DNA from: a virus
Virus record (IMG/VR): IMGVR_UViG_3300033571_001109
Span: 1 to 20,951 of that record
Length of the DNA: 20,951 bases
Strand: one strand, 5' to 3'
Shown: positions 8,132 through 16,328 of the stretch, one piece after another
Position numbering within the stretch: position 1 is the first letter of the stretch
Layout of the letters: each line of letters opens with the position of its first letter
Notes under the pieces: model-generated
Seen by the model: only the letters and a program-made list of their open reading frames with translations
Told to the model about the DNA's origin: nothing
The model's database searches: none
Made by a program: the position numbers and the translations under genes

Positions 8132-11100
8132 TTAAGCCAGCGTTACGCTCCATACAATATTGCTAAATGCTAGAGTTCCTAATGTACTACCTACACTACC
8201 ATTGCCGTTCATAAATCCACAACCAATAACCATGGTACTACCAACTGTTAAAGTTCCAGAAGATGGCATTGTAAAGGTAGCACTTAACTTAACAGCACCG
8301 TTGTAACTTGTAGAAGATCCAAATGTTCTACCAAATTGTGGATAAATGGTACTACCGTTTGTTAAAGCACCGCTAGGCAATGGCGTTGGATTTACAGGGA
8401 TAAAAATAGTTTTACCACTACCACCATGAGTATTATCATTGCCAAATAGAAAGAATATTGGACCATTTGGATATGCTAAAAATCCAGAGCCTGTTAGTGA
8501 TGCAGTAAAACTAACAATATAGTTGTTTGAACCTGCAATCATTAGTTCAGTAATTGGTATAGTAGTATAGGCTAGCGTTTTCCAATAACCATATACGGAG
8601 GCGGAGTTGCTGTAATATTGATCATAAGTATCTGAGGTTGATACAGTAACAGATTCAGGTGCAAAATTTGTGCCTGCAGGCGCTGGAAGAAGACCTTTGA
8701 CTAGGTTATTATAGTTTACCACACCTGTTTGTAATGCACTACTGGTAATAAGTCCAGCAACATTAAGATTGTTACCAATGCTGACAGTGCCACCAAATCG
8801 TGCATTACCACTTGATCCATCTAGCCAGTACCCGCCACTGTTGTTGTCACCAAATGTAGCACCTGTACTGGCCGACTTGTTAGTGAAAATACTATTGGCT
8901 GCTAGAGCATTTGCTCGAATAGTTCCATCTGCGACTAGGTCACCTGCAATCTTAAATGTTGCGGCAATCCAAGTACCTGAACTATTATAACTTAGACTTT
9001 TACTTATTGTTCCATAATAAAAACTACCACCGTCATTGGTTATGGGATTATAACCAGTGGCTGTTAACCATGCTGCACTTAGTTCTGCATTTGTAGCAGC
9101 ATTAGGGTCTACAGTCATAGGAATATAACTTAATGGCACAAATCCTCGTGGTCCTGGATCACCTGGATCTCCTGGGTCACCTTTGGTTCCATCTGCTGCC
9201 AAACTAATAATTGGCAGTGTAATACTCTTATTAAATCCACCTGCTGTGGCACTTAATACAATTCTATTGCTGGTTGTACTTGGATATACCGTGACAGTAT
9301 CGCCAGGGAATACACTAGTGCTGGTACTTGCAATAGCAGCACCTGTTATTGACCAATCAAACAAAGCAAAACTTATATTGGTAGCAGTTGCTCTAATTGT
9401 AATACTTTGTGGAGTAAATTGATTACTAGTGCTCTTGACAAAAGTAGTTCCTTGGCTGTAATCAAAGTCAATGAAACTTGGACTTACTCCATCAGAACCT
9501 CTAGGACCAAATCCTGCTTCAATTTGAACACCTGTAGACCAAGTAGCGCCATATGAACCAAAGTTTGTAGTTGTATAAACAGGATCTGCCATGGCAGTGT
9601 ATCTATAACTGCCAGTTGTTAGGGCAACAGCATAGTCATAGTTGTCCACATAGGTATATGGAGGAGCACCGTATCTAGTAACTGGCCTTGAATCCCAACC
9701 GAATGTTTCTCTATTATATGTACCACCTGAAATTGTAACAGTGGTTCCATTAATAGGCACATTAAAATAAACTCTAGGCCTATACAGAGTATTACCATTG
9801 ATACCGGGATCAACAATGTAGAATTGTTGTGTTGCGGGTGCTGCTTGAACAATGTTACCGCCACCGTCCTTATATCGAACAGGAACTGTAACAGCGGCTG
9901 TACTGCTGGTAATAAATGTAGGATTGCCTAATTGCACACCATTATCTGTAGTGGTTGATATTGTTGTGGCTGTAAATCCAATACTGCTTGTGGTCAATGC
10001 ACCTGTGCTTAGATAGCCAGTGCTGCTACTGGCACCAATACGCCAACTGTTGTTGACAAATAATGGATCACTGTCACTTGTGGCCAATACAAATGGAACA
10101 ACTGCTCCACCTGCTGTACCATAGGCCTTGGGATTAACCACAGACAAGTTTGTTGTAACTGTGTTGCTGGTAGTACTATTGAATCTAGGAACACCGATAC
10201 TAGGTGGTTGGAATTGAACACCAAATTGTAATCCACTTACACTGCTGACAAATTCTGGTGCCCAAGCAATGCTGGTTGCACTACTAAATGCTGTCTTACG
10301 GCGAATACCTACTCCTCTAACACGGAAATAATAAGTTCCTGTGCTTAGACTTGTAACTAGTTGTGTGCTGGTACTTGATCTTGGGAAAAAACTAGTATTG
10401 GCAGGATAGTCTAAACCATAGAGTTTATATACGCTGTTGCTTTGACTTTCTGTAGTTCCATACCAATATTCCACTGCCTGCACATTGCCTGTACTAGGTA
10501 TTGCTGCTCTAACAGTAAAGTTAGGAATTTGATCTTTGGGATTAATATTGACAATAGTCGGTGCATTTAAATTAGTTAAAATGCCTGGATCGCTAATACC
10601 TGTGTTAGGTTCAGGTATAAAATCTGCTAGATCAATGCTGTCGTCATCATAGACACCATCATTGTATTCACTGGCTGTGATGCGGGCATATAAACTGCCA
10701 TCATCTGCTTTGCCTTCTTGAACTTGTGCAATGCGGAATAGTTTACCATATGGCATTGCCACAGTTTCGCTGTATCTACCCCAACCATACCAATTATGGT
10801 GGATACCAATAACATCACCTGCTTCTAATTGAATGCCACTGTAGTCCATGGTAAAGTTAATGGCCAAGTCTTCACGACTTTGTAACAATCTACGAGCAGC
10901 AATGTATTGTGCTTGAATAACTGTATTTGTATAAGGCAGTGTTAGACTTAACTGATTGTCAGGTTCGTTGGGACTACGCATTAAATTAGGAAATTCTTCT
11001 AAGGTAATGATATGGTAGCCTGCTTGATCTTTGATCCTTGTATTGGGATATTCAACTCGAACACTGTTGTAGGTGCTGTTTAAATCAATAGGATTGATAT

Positions 11101-12154
11101 CAATGCCACCAACAATTTGATTATCATCAATCTGCATTAGATTGGCGCTGGTTGGATCAGTGTCTAGATAACTGCGATTGATAATAACAGCCCACTGTCC
11201 TTTTACTTCATTCCATTGTATCCAACTGTCGCAACTATCACAGATATCTACAATATTGCTTAAGAAATTGCGAGTAGTATCAACAGGTCCATTGATACTA
11301 TATCTATTCATTGTCTGTGCTGCTCCGCCGCCTGCAGGAGTATAACTTATAGTTTGAGCAGCATAATTATTCAATGCTGTTAAACTTGTAGTATCTACGG
11401 AAGTAGAATCTAGGCCAGCACCATAGCGAGTATTTGTCAAGTAGTCTAAGATTACTGCTCCAGGACTTGACAAGGTGTTGGTAATTTTTGCAGTTATTTC
11501 AGTTAGACCTGTAATACCTTTTTCTTGATCATATTTGATCTTAACAATGGCAAATACTAATTTTGTCATTAGTTTTGTAGAATCCCAACGATTGGCTTCT
11601 GCAATACCTGCATCACTTAGTACTTGAATTGCTGTGCTTGTGGTGTTAAGAGGACGACTTGAACCATCACGATATAGATAGACATTTAACAATCCATCAG
11701 GTTGTGTTTCAGTTTCACCATCGCTGTTAATCCAACTTGTTACCTTGGTGCGATCAGTTTCATCAAATACTAATTTCTTATCACCCCAGTAAATGTCCCC
11801 GAAACTAAATGTTCCGATAGAATCAGACTCCATGGCCTCACTGAATGCTAGCACATGCCACATGTACTGTTGATCAGTGCTGATCTTAGCATCTATTGAT
11901 ATTGGCTTCATGAAAGCACTGCCATATACTACAGGAATTTTATTAGTGGTATTAGGGGCTAATTGTACTCTGTTACCAACAGCGGCGGCTTGTTGATTCC
12001 CACCTGCTCCTGCTCCTGATCTATTGGCAATAATACTAGAAACAACATAGGCTGTGACTAATCTAATACCAAATCCAATGGCTGCAATACCAAATGCGCT
12101 GGTAACTCCAATTGCGGTCGCTATATAGGCCGCTGCTGCTGTAAAGACTGGCAT
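8132..12154 (-). CDS. J: Tail tip attachment / host specificity protein, lambda gpJ-like (1340 aa)
   Basis: Large central tip protein that closes the tail tube and contacts the host. Residues 1-45 are hydrophobic (AAAYIATAIGVTSAFGIAAI), as is usual at the start of this family. Residues about 65-230 carry the hub part with NKIPVVYGSAF and FGDIYWGDKKL. Residues about 230-520 form the Phage-tail_3-like region with PGAVILDYLTNTRYGAGLD, NIVDICDSCDSWIQWN and a QYIAARRLL/LEAGDVIGI segment. Residues about 521-636 look like an FN3 domain. Near 991-1005 there is a short collagen-like GDPGDPGDPGPRG linker, and the last ~300 residues are beta-rich and divergent, as expected for a receptor-facing end with DGTIRANALAANSIF. 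It starts 1 base after the acetyltransferase stop. GGAG lies 11 bases upstream. The overall domain order is good evidence; the exact receptor is unknown. Confidence 0.88.
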   Translation of the reverse strand: MPVFTAAAAYIATAIGVTSAFGIAAIGFGIRLVTAYVVSSIIANRSGAGAGGNQQAAAVGNRVQLAPNTTNKIPVVYGSAFMKPISIDAKISTDQQYMWHVLAFSEAMESDSIGTFSFGDIYWGDKKLVFDETDRTKVTSWINSDGETETQPDGLLNVYLYRDGSSRPLNTTSTAIQVLSDAGIAEANRWDSTKLMTKLVFAIVKIKYDQEKGITGLTEITAKITNTLSSPGAVILDYLTNTRYGAGLDSTSVDTTSLTALNNYAAQTISYTPAGGGAAQTMNRYSINGPVDTTRNFLSNIVDICDSCDSWIQWNEVKGQWAVIINRSYLDTDPTSANLMQIDDNQIVGGIDINPIDLNSTYNSVRVEYPNTRIKDQAGYHIITLEEFPNLMRSPNEPDNQLSLTLPYTNTVIQAQYIAARRLLQSREDLAINFTMDYSGIQLEAGDVIGIHHNWYGWGRYSETVAMPYGKLFRIAQVQEGKADDGSLYARITASEYNDGVYDDDSIDLADFIPEPNTGISDPGILTNLNAPTIVNINPKDQIPNFTVRAAIPSTGNVQAVEYWYGTTESQSNSVYKLYGLDYPANTSFFPRSSTSTQLVTSLSTGTYYFRVRGVGIRRKTAFSSATSIAWAPEFVSSVSGLQFGVQFQPPSIGVPRFNSTTSNTVTTNLSVVNPKAYGTAGGAVVPFVLATSDSDPLFVNNSWRIGASSSTGYLSTGALTTSSIGFTATTISTTTDNGVQLGNPTFITSSTAAVTVPVRYKDGGGNIVQAAPATQQFYIVDPGINGNTLYRPRVYFNVPINGTTVTISGGTYNRETFGWDSRPVTRYGAPPYTYVDNYDYAVALTTGSYRYTAMADPVYTTTNFGSYGATWSTGVQIEAGFGPRGSDGVSPSFIDFDYSQGTTFVKSTSNQFTPQSITIRATATNISFALFDWSITGAAIASTSTSVFPGDTVTVYPSTTSNRIVLSATAGGFNKSITLPIISLAADGTKGDPGDPGDPGPRGFVPLSYIPMTVDPNAATNAELSAAWLTATGYNPITNDGGSFYYGTISKSLSYNSSGTWIAATFKIAGDLVADGTIRANALAANSIFTNKSASTGATFGDNNSGGYWLDGSSGNARFGGTVSIGNNLNVAGLITSSALQTGVVNYNNLVKGLLPAPAGTNFAPESVTVSTSDTYDQYYSNSASVYGYWKTLAYTTIPITELMIAGSNNYIVSFTASLTGSGFLAYPNGPIFFLFGNDNTHGGSGKTIFIPVNPTPLPSGALTNGSTIYPQFGRTFGSSTSYNGAVKLSATFTMPSSGTLTVGSTMVIGCGFMNGNGSVGSTLGTLAFSNIVWSVTLA

Positions 12155-12155
12155 A

Positions 12156-12608
12156 TTATGTTACACTCCATGTTTCTTCTATCTTTTTAAATCCAAATCT
12201 ATCATAACTAAGATCTGGACTATTGACCATTTTACTAATTGTATAATAATCAATTGTACCTAATTCTTTGGCTTGTTCACAGAATTGTTGATATTTTTTC
12301 AATAACTTATAACCTGCTGAACTTGTTCTGTGTTCTGGATCGACCCAATAGGCCAATTCCTGTATTCCCCAAATATCTGGATCCCAAGCATTTGGAGTTC
12401 TAACTGCTATCAACATACCTACTAGTAAATTATCTTTTTCAGCGACCAAGGCAATGCCTCGACCTGCTAGAATCTGATCAAACAATCTTTCAGCATGTTC
12501 TGTATTTTCACAATATCTTAATCTTTCAACAGGACTATAATTTCTATAGTCCAACATCATACGGATCAAGTAGGGTATATCAAATCTATCTGCAAATCTT
12601 ATTTTCAT
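12156..12608 (-). CDS. GNAT-family N-acetyltransferase in the tail-tip operon (150 aa)
   Basis: The start is taken at ATG 12608 (MKIRFADRFDIPYLIRMM), one base after the stop of the upstream tail gene. The longer frame to 12707 would overlap that gene heavily and adds a nonsense-like hydrophobic leader. GNAT features are visible. The N-terminal beta-alpha is of the IR-x-A-x-x-x-DI type (1-20), the strand LLVGMLIAV is at 61-69, and motif A is at 84-104 with ELAYWVDPEHR then TSSAGYKLLKK, where R94 and G99 stand in the acetyl-CoA pyrophosphate loop. The motif B end is SYDRFGFKKIEETW. The usual Q/R-x-x-G-x-G/A loop is only partly kept (RTSSAG). The enzyme would transfer an acyl group from acyl-CoA to an amine; the substrate is unknown. 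It occupies the place where lambda has gene K, so modification of a tip protein is a possible but untested role. Confidence 0.8.
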   Translation of the reverse strand: MKIRFADRFDIPYLIRMMLDYRNYSPVERLRYCENTEHAERLFDQILAGRGIALVAEKDNLLVGMLIAVRTPNAWDPDIWGIQELAYWVDPEHRTSSAGYKLLKKYQQFCEQAKELGTIDYYTISKMVNSPDLSYDRFGFKKIEETWSVT

Positions 12609-12609
12609 A

Positions 12610-13251
12610 TTATGGTTGTTCAGTGACAGTTGCGGGAGCAGTGTCAGGATTAACAGTAGTACCACCTGAGCCACCTGTAACAGGAAGACCAAAGTCAAAG
12701 TATGCACCTGCTAGATTAGACACATTGTCCATGCTAGTATCTGTGTTTCCATACAAGAACTTCCAATCATCCTGATTTGTTTTACGACCACCCACATTAT
12801 TTTCTAATACAGTTTTGTAACTGCTACAATTAATTACAATATTAAATGAATCATCTTGGCCTTCACGAGTTTCTGTAATATTATAACTGGTCACAATGCC
12901 TTTAAATCTATTATAGACTGATCCTAATATTCCATTGTCATTGTAAAAGCCACGACTGATCTCAATGCTACTTCCACGAATTTGATTACCCAGCACAATA
13001 AAAATATTTTCTGGATCAACACCTGCAAGTGCAATTGTAGTATCAAAACTAGTGACTCTTAGATCTCGTTGCTGTTGACCAATGGCTAACAATCCACCAA
13101 GAGCAGCATATTCTACACTACTAATAGTTTCTGTCTTATAGGCTGTGGAGAAAGTATAGGTAACAGTGGTGTTGGTATTCTTAACAGTTAATTTAACAAA
13201 CTCTGCACTGCTGACTCGTTCTTTGTCAACTACATCTGGAATACTAATCAT
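12610..13251 (-). CDS. Minor tail / tail-tip protein in the lambda L position (213 aa)
   Basis: ATG at 13251 overlaps the upstream stop as ATGA, with AGGAG placed for coupled translation. The N-terminal part is beta-rich (KLTVKNTNTTVTYTFST, about 21-37). A central segment (YDNDG-type, then FKGIVTSYNITE, about 115-130) and FNIVINCSSYKTVLEN (about 137-152) resemble hub proteins of the DUF2163/gpL kind, as far as I can tell by eye. That comparison is tentative. The C-terminus is a low-complexity Gly/Thr/Pro tail (GGSGGTTVNPDTAPATVTE). Place in the operon: after tape measure and the distal-tail-like gene and before gpJ, which is where lambda L sits. The family call is inferred largely from order. 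Confidence 0.65.
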   Translation of the reverse strand: MISIPDVVDKERVSSAEFVKLTVKNTNTTVTYTFSTAYKTETISSVEYAALGGLLAIGQQQRDLRVTSFDTTIALAGVDPENIFIVLGNQIRGSSIEISRGFYNDNGILGSVYNRFKGIVTSYNITETREGQDDSFNIVINCSSYKTVLENNVGGRKTNQDDWKFLYGNTDTSMDNVSNLAGAYFDFGLPVTGGSGGTTVNPDTAPATVTEQP

Positions 13252-13898
13252 ACAATTGCTCCTGTAGATTCATACAATTCAAAGTCACCATTGAACTGTA
13301 TATACGGTCCTGGTACAATTGTATATGTAGGCATGTTGGCACATAGCATACGGAAATTAACAGAATTGCCTACTAGGATATTACTGCCCACAAGATCTGC
13401 TGTGTCTAAAAATATAGGTCTATGCAAGGACAGCGTAACTGTGTTTCCGCTTCCTCTTTGTACAGTTTGTGTAACTGTAAATGGATATGGATATCCCGCA
13501 AATTGTATAATATCACCTGCATAAAATACAACATCAGTTGGATCAACTACCAATAGATTGGTTAAAACAACTTGTTTTCCGCTGGCACTTTGTACAGTCA
13601 TTGTGGCAATGTTTGTGGGGAAATCACCTTGATACTTGAACATAAAACTTAATTTAGGATTATTGCTGAATGTAACTGTTTGTGGTATGCTACGATCTAA
13701 TCTATCTAATTCTTCTATAAGTTGTCGACCTTGTGCATAAGGTATTAGAGCACTGACAGTAACAGTCATGCGCCATGGATTTCTTGTGGGTGTTTCGCTG
13801 ACACGAGCAATTTCATTTCGTGTATATTGCACACCTATAACTCTCCTACGATTAATTGTTATGCTCTCTGCAATGTTAATGATAGTTTGTAGGCTCAT
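13248..13898 (-). CDS. Distal tail / minor tail protein in the lambda M position (216 aa)
   Basis: First gene after the tape measure, separated by 2 bases, with GAGGAAG upstream of ATG 13898. The protein is beta-rich. An N-terminal segment (SITINRRRVIGVQYTRNEIAR) is followed by a strand (WRMTVTVSALIPYAQGR, about 42-58). The C-terminus (FRMLCANMPTYTIVPGPYIQFNGDFELYE, about 182-210) has the P-x-Y-x-I-x-PG...W/F-x-G-x-F-x-L-x-E layout that I associate with tail-tube-end or distal tail proteins. It would form the first ring after the tube, linking tube and tip. It could also be called a minor tail protein; no enzyme motif is seen. The assignment rests on this layout plus gene order. Confidence 0.65.
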   Translation of the reverse strand: MSLQTIINIAESITINRRRVIGVQYTRNEIARVSETPTRNPWRMTVTVSALIPYAQGRQLIEELDRLDRSIPQTVTFSNNPKLSFMFKYQGDFPTNIATMTVQSASGKQVVLTNLLVVDPTDVVFYAGDIIQFAGYPYPFTVTQTVQRGSGNTVTLSLHRPIFLDTADLVGSNILVGNSVNFRMLCANMPTYTIVPGPYIQFNGDFELYESTGAIV

Positions 13899-13900
13899 GT

Positions 13901-16048
13901 TTATCTTCCTCTAAATGGCAGTTCTTTCTCTGCCTGACGAACTGTACCTAGTAGCGTCATTTTATTTTCTGCAAATAATTGAGCCACGGACTTGGCATCA
14001 ATTGCACTAATAGTATAATAGTTGTTGACTGTAGATCCACCAGCACTGCCTGCACCGCCTGATAATTTATCGTTGGGAACAATTGTTCCTGCTGAGTTAG
14101 GCATAAACAATTCTGGACCTCGTTCACCGACTATGTAAGGTTGTCCTGATTGCACTGGACCACCATTGGCCTTGCCTGGTATTGGAAAAAATGAACCAAA
14201 CGCTGCGCTCAATAACTGTGTGGCTGCGGCTCTCAATTGAATTTTAATCAAATCTTGTATAACACTCTTGGCAAAGTCACCAAAGTTAAACTTACCAGTC
14301 TCAACAAACTTGTCCAATGCTGAACCCATGCTACTGAACACACTCTCGGCCATTTGTTGACCCTGCTTGAGAGGAGTCAATGATTCTTCATATCGTTTCA
14401 TTGATTCTCTAATGCCTGCAGAGAAGTCTTGTTCACGGGCATTTCTTGCATCTGCTTCTTTGTTAATCAGATCAATTCGTTTTTCATATTCAGCATTGAG
14501 TTCTTGTTCTCTTCTAAGTCTTTCATTGTTGGGTAAATCTTTGATCTTAGAAATAGCATCAAGAGTGGCTTTTCTCTGTTGCTCTAGATCAAATAACTTA
14601 GTTTGTCTTTCTTGTTCAGTTGTGCTTAAATCAAGAATCTTTTGAGTTAAATCAAAGCGGCCTTGTAATTCTTCAGTTTGTTTTTTAATCGCATCAACTT
14701 GATCAAATGCCTGTAATCTTGCCTGGTCAACTTGTTGATAATAAGCAGCCATTTCTTTAGCATCTTGTTCTGCTTGAGCCATGGTCTCTGTAGCAACTTT
14801 TATATCAATGTCTCTTCGAATCTTAGCAATATCAGAATAAGATTTTTCAGTTTCTTTACTAACTAACGAAAGAATTTCTTTGGCTCTTACACTTTCGCTT
14901 AAATCTGATTTTGATCTAATTTCTTCTACACCTTTGGCAATATTGTTACGCATTTCAAGTTCAATGCGTTCAATTTCACTAGCACTTCTTAAACTAATTT
15001 GAAGTTGAGCATCAGCAAGATTTTGTGCTGCTCTCTTACCACTTTCTAATACGGCTTTTTGTCTAGCATCAAGTTCTTGTGTTCTGCCAGCATTACCACT
15101 TTCAGGTGCGGGAGTTGCACCATCAGCCATAGACTTTTCAAGACGCTCATTGGCCGCCATAAGATCATCTAATTGTGTGGCTGCTATAGCAGCCCCTCCA
15201 CCAAGTAGAGCCAGTTTGGCAATTAGACCCACAGGACCTTTGCCAACTAGGTTGCTTAATGCCGCAGTTACTCCCAATGCCTTATTAATTGTAGCAATGT
15301 TTCTAATTAGACTGGCTCCCATGGCCACAGCAAATACTGCGCCTAGAGCATATACAGCCAATCTTGCTTTCTCAACACCTACCTCAGTGTCACCCATTAA
15401 CACAATAATAGGTTGAATTGCCTGTAGTGCGCCCATCTGTAGATTTTTGTAGGACAACTGTAGGCGTTCAGCGGCTGCTGCAGACTGTTGAACACTTTTT
15501 TCTAATTGACTAAAGTCACCAGTGGCCAATGCCTGCTGAAACTGTTTAGGATCAACAGAACGGAATGCTCTGCTCAGTAAGGTTGTGGCAATACTGGCAC
15601 GCTCACTGCCTGCTTCTAATTCACTTAGACCCCGTACAGTCTGCTGTAATAGGTCTGCTTCACTTTTGTTTCTTAGATCATCAAGGCTGACACCAACTTT
15701 ATTAAAAGCATCTCTAACCTTAAGGCTACCATCATTGGCTGCTTCAATGGCATTGTAGAAACTCATGATAACACGACCAGCATTCTCCGCCTTACCACCA
15801 GCAATATCTAGGGCTCGTTCAAACCCTAGTAATGTACCTACGGCAATACCAGTAGCATTGCTTAGATCATCAATGCGTTCTGCGGCTGATATGGCACCTT
15901 GAATAAAACCACCAAAGGCCAATCCTGCAATGGTAGTGCCTAGACTTGATAACTTAGTCCTTACAGTATCACTAACTTTGCCCAAGCGATCAAGTTGTTC
16001 AACGCCTTGTGTGGTGACTTTAACTTTAAATTCTTCTACGGTTGCCAT
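13901..16048 (-). CDS. Tail length tape measure protein (715 aa)
   Basis: The protein sets tail length and is the scaffold on which tube subunits assemble with the G/GT chaperones. The N-terminus (VEEFKVKVTTQGVEQLDRLGK) is the standard helical opening. Hydrophobic segments lie near 37-55 (TTIAGLAFGGFIQGAI), 228-247 (LAVYALGAVFAVAMGASL) and 273-290 (GLIAKLALLGGGAAIAA). A long Gln/Glu/Ala/Arg-rich coiled coil covers roughly 318-560. The C-terminal part has GSALDKFVETGKFNFGDFAK (about 573-592) and GERGPELFMPNSAGTIVP (about 643-660), which match the lambda tape measure C-terminal domain. By the usual ~1.5 angstrom per residue, 715 residues suggest a tail near 105 nm; this is only a rule of thumb. 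The gene begins 1 base after the gp10-like gene, with AGGA in the leader. Confidence 0.93.
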   Translation of the reverse strand: MATVEEFKVKVTTQGVEQLDRLGKVSDTVRTKLSSLGTTIAGLAFGGFIQGAISAAERIDDLSNATGIAVGTLLGFERALDIAGGKAENAGRVIMSFYNAIEAANDGSLKVRDAFNKVGVSLDDLRNKSEADLLQQTVRGLSELEAGSERASIATTLLSRAFRSVDPKQFQQALATGDFSQLEKSVQQSAAAAERLQLSYKNLQMGALQAIQPIIVLMGDTEVGVEKARLAVYALGAVFAVAMGASLIRNIATINKALGVTAALSNLVGKGPVGLIAKLALLGGGAAIAATQLDDLMAANERLEKSMADGATPAPESGNAGRTQELDARQKAVLESGKRAAQNLADAQLQISLRSASEIERIELEMRNNIAKGVEEIRSKSDLSESVRAKEILSLVSKETEKSYSDIAKIRRDIDIKVATETMAQAEQDAKEMAAYYQQVDQARLQAFDQVDAIKKQTEELQGRFDLTQKILDLSTTEQERQTKLFDLEQQRKATLDAISKIKDLPNNERLRREQELNAEYEKRIDLINKEADARNAREQDFSAGIRESMKRYEESLTPLKQGQQMAESVFSSMGSALDKFVETGKFNFGDFAKSVIQDLIKIQLRAAATQLLSAAFGSFFPIPGKANGGPVQSGQPYIVGERGPELFMPNSAGTIVPNDKLSGGAGSAGGSTVNNYYTISAIDAKSVAQLFAENKMTLLGTVRQAEKELPFRGR

Positions 16049-16049
16049 A

Positions 16050-16328
16050 TTATTTTCCTAAATTCTTTTTAACATAATTCTGAAGAAATGTCATTGTTGG
16101 CTTGGTCATTCCGTCAGGCCTTTGTTTACTGTAACCTTGATCCAATCTCTGTGCGTAAGGATAGTTGGCTTCAATGGTATCCTGATATAGGTTGGTATTG
16201 CGTCTAGCATTACCAGACCTAATAGGTGTGTTTGCCCTGAAGACCTTGTGTGCTTCCTTGGCCATCTTCAAAGGATCTAAGATACCTTTGATCTGATTAA
16301 TTCTAAAGTTAATTTGTCCAGCCATCAT
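16050..16328 (-). CDS. HK97 gp10 / minor tail protein-like small protein (92 aa)
   Basis: Short basic protein with TPIRSGNARRNT (34-45), then a polar strand and YPYAQRLDQGYSKQRPDGM (56-74). The order TP-(V/I)-x-(T/S)G-xAR-x...YPYA-x-x-(L/x)-(E/D)-x-G-xSxQxPxGM is the well-known signature of phage HK97 gp10/minor tail proteins that help complete the head-tail joint. It starts at ATG 16328, whose TG overlaps the GT stop (ATGA), with a second ATG directly after it; GAGG lies upstream of both. Odd point: this family is usually encoded before the major tail protein, whereas here it is between the chaperones and the tape measure. The signature is clear but the protein is somewhat short. Confidence 0.72.
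   Translation of the reverse strand: MMAGQINFRINQIKGILDPLKMAKEAHKVFRANTPIRSGNARRNTNLYQDTIEANYPYAQRLDQGYSKQRPDGMTKPTMTFLQNYVKKNLGK

Noticed and set aside
12609-12707. Extended N-terminus of the acetyltransferase frame
   Set aside because: It would overlap the upstream gene by nearly 100 bases and encodes a leucine-rich segment not seen in GNAT proteins; ATG 12608 fits the operon spacing.
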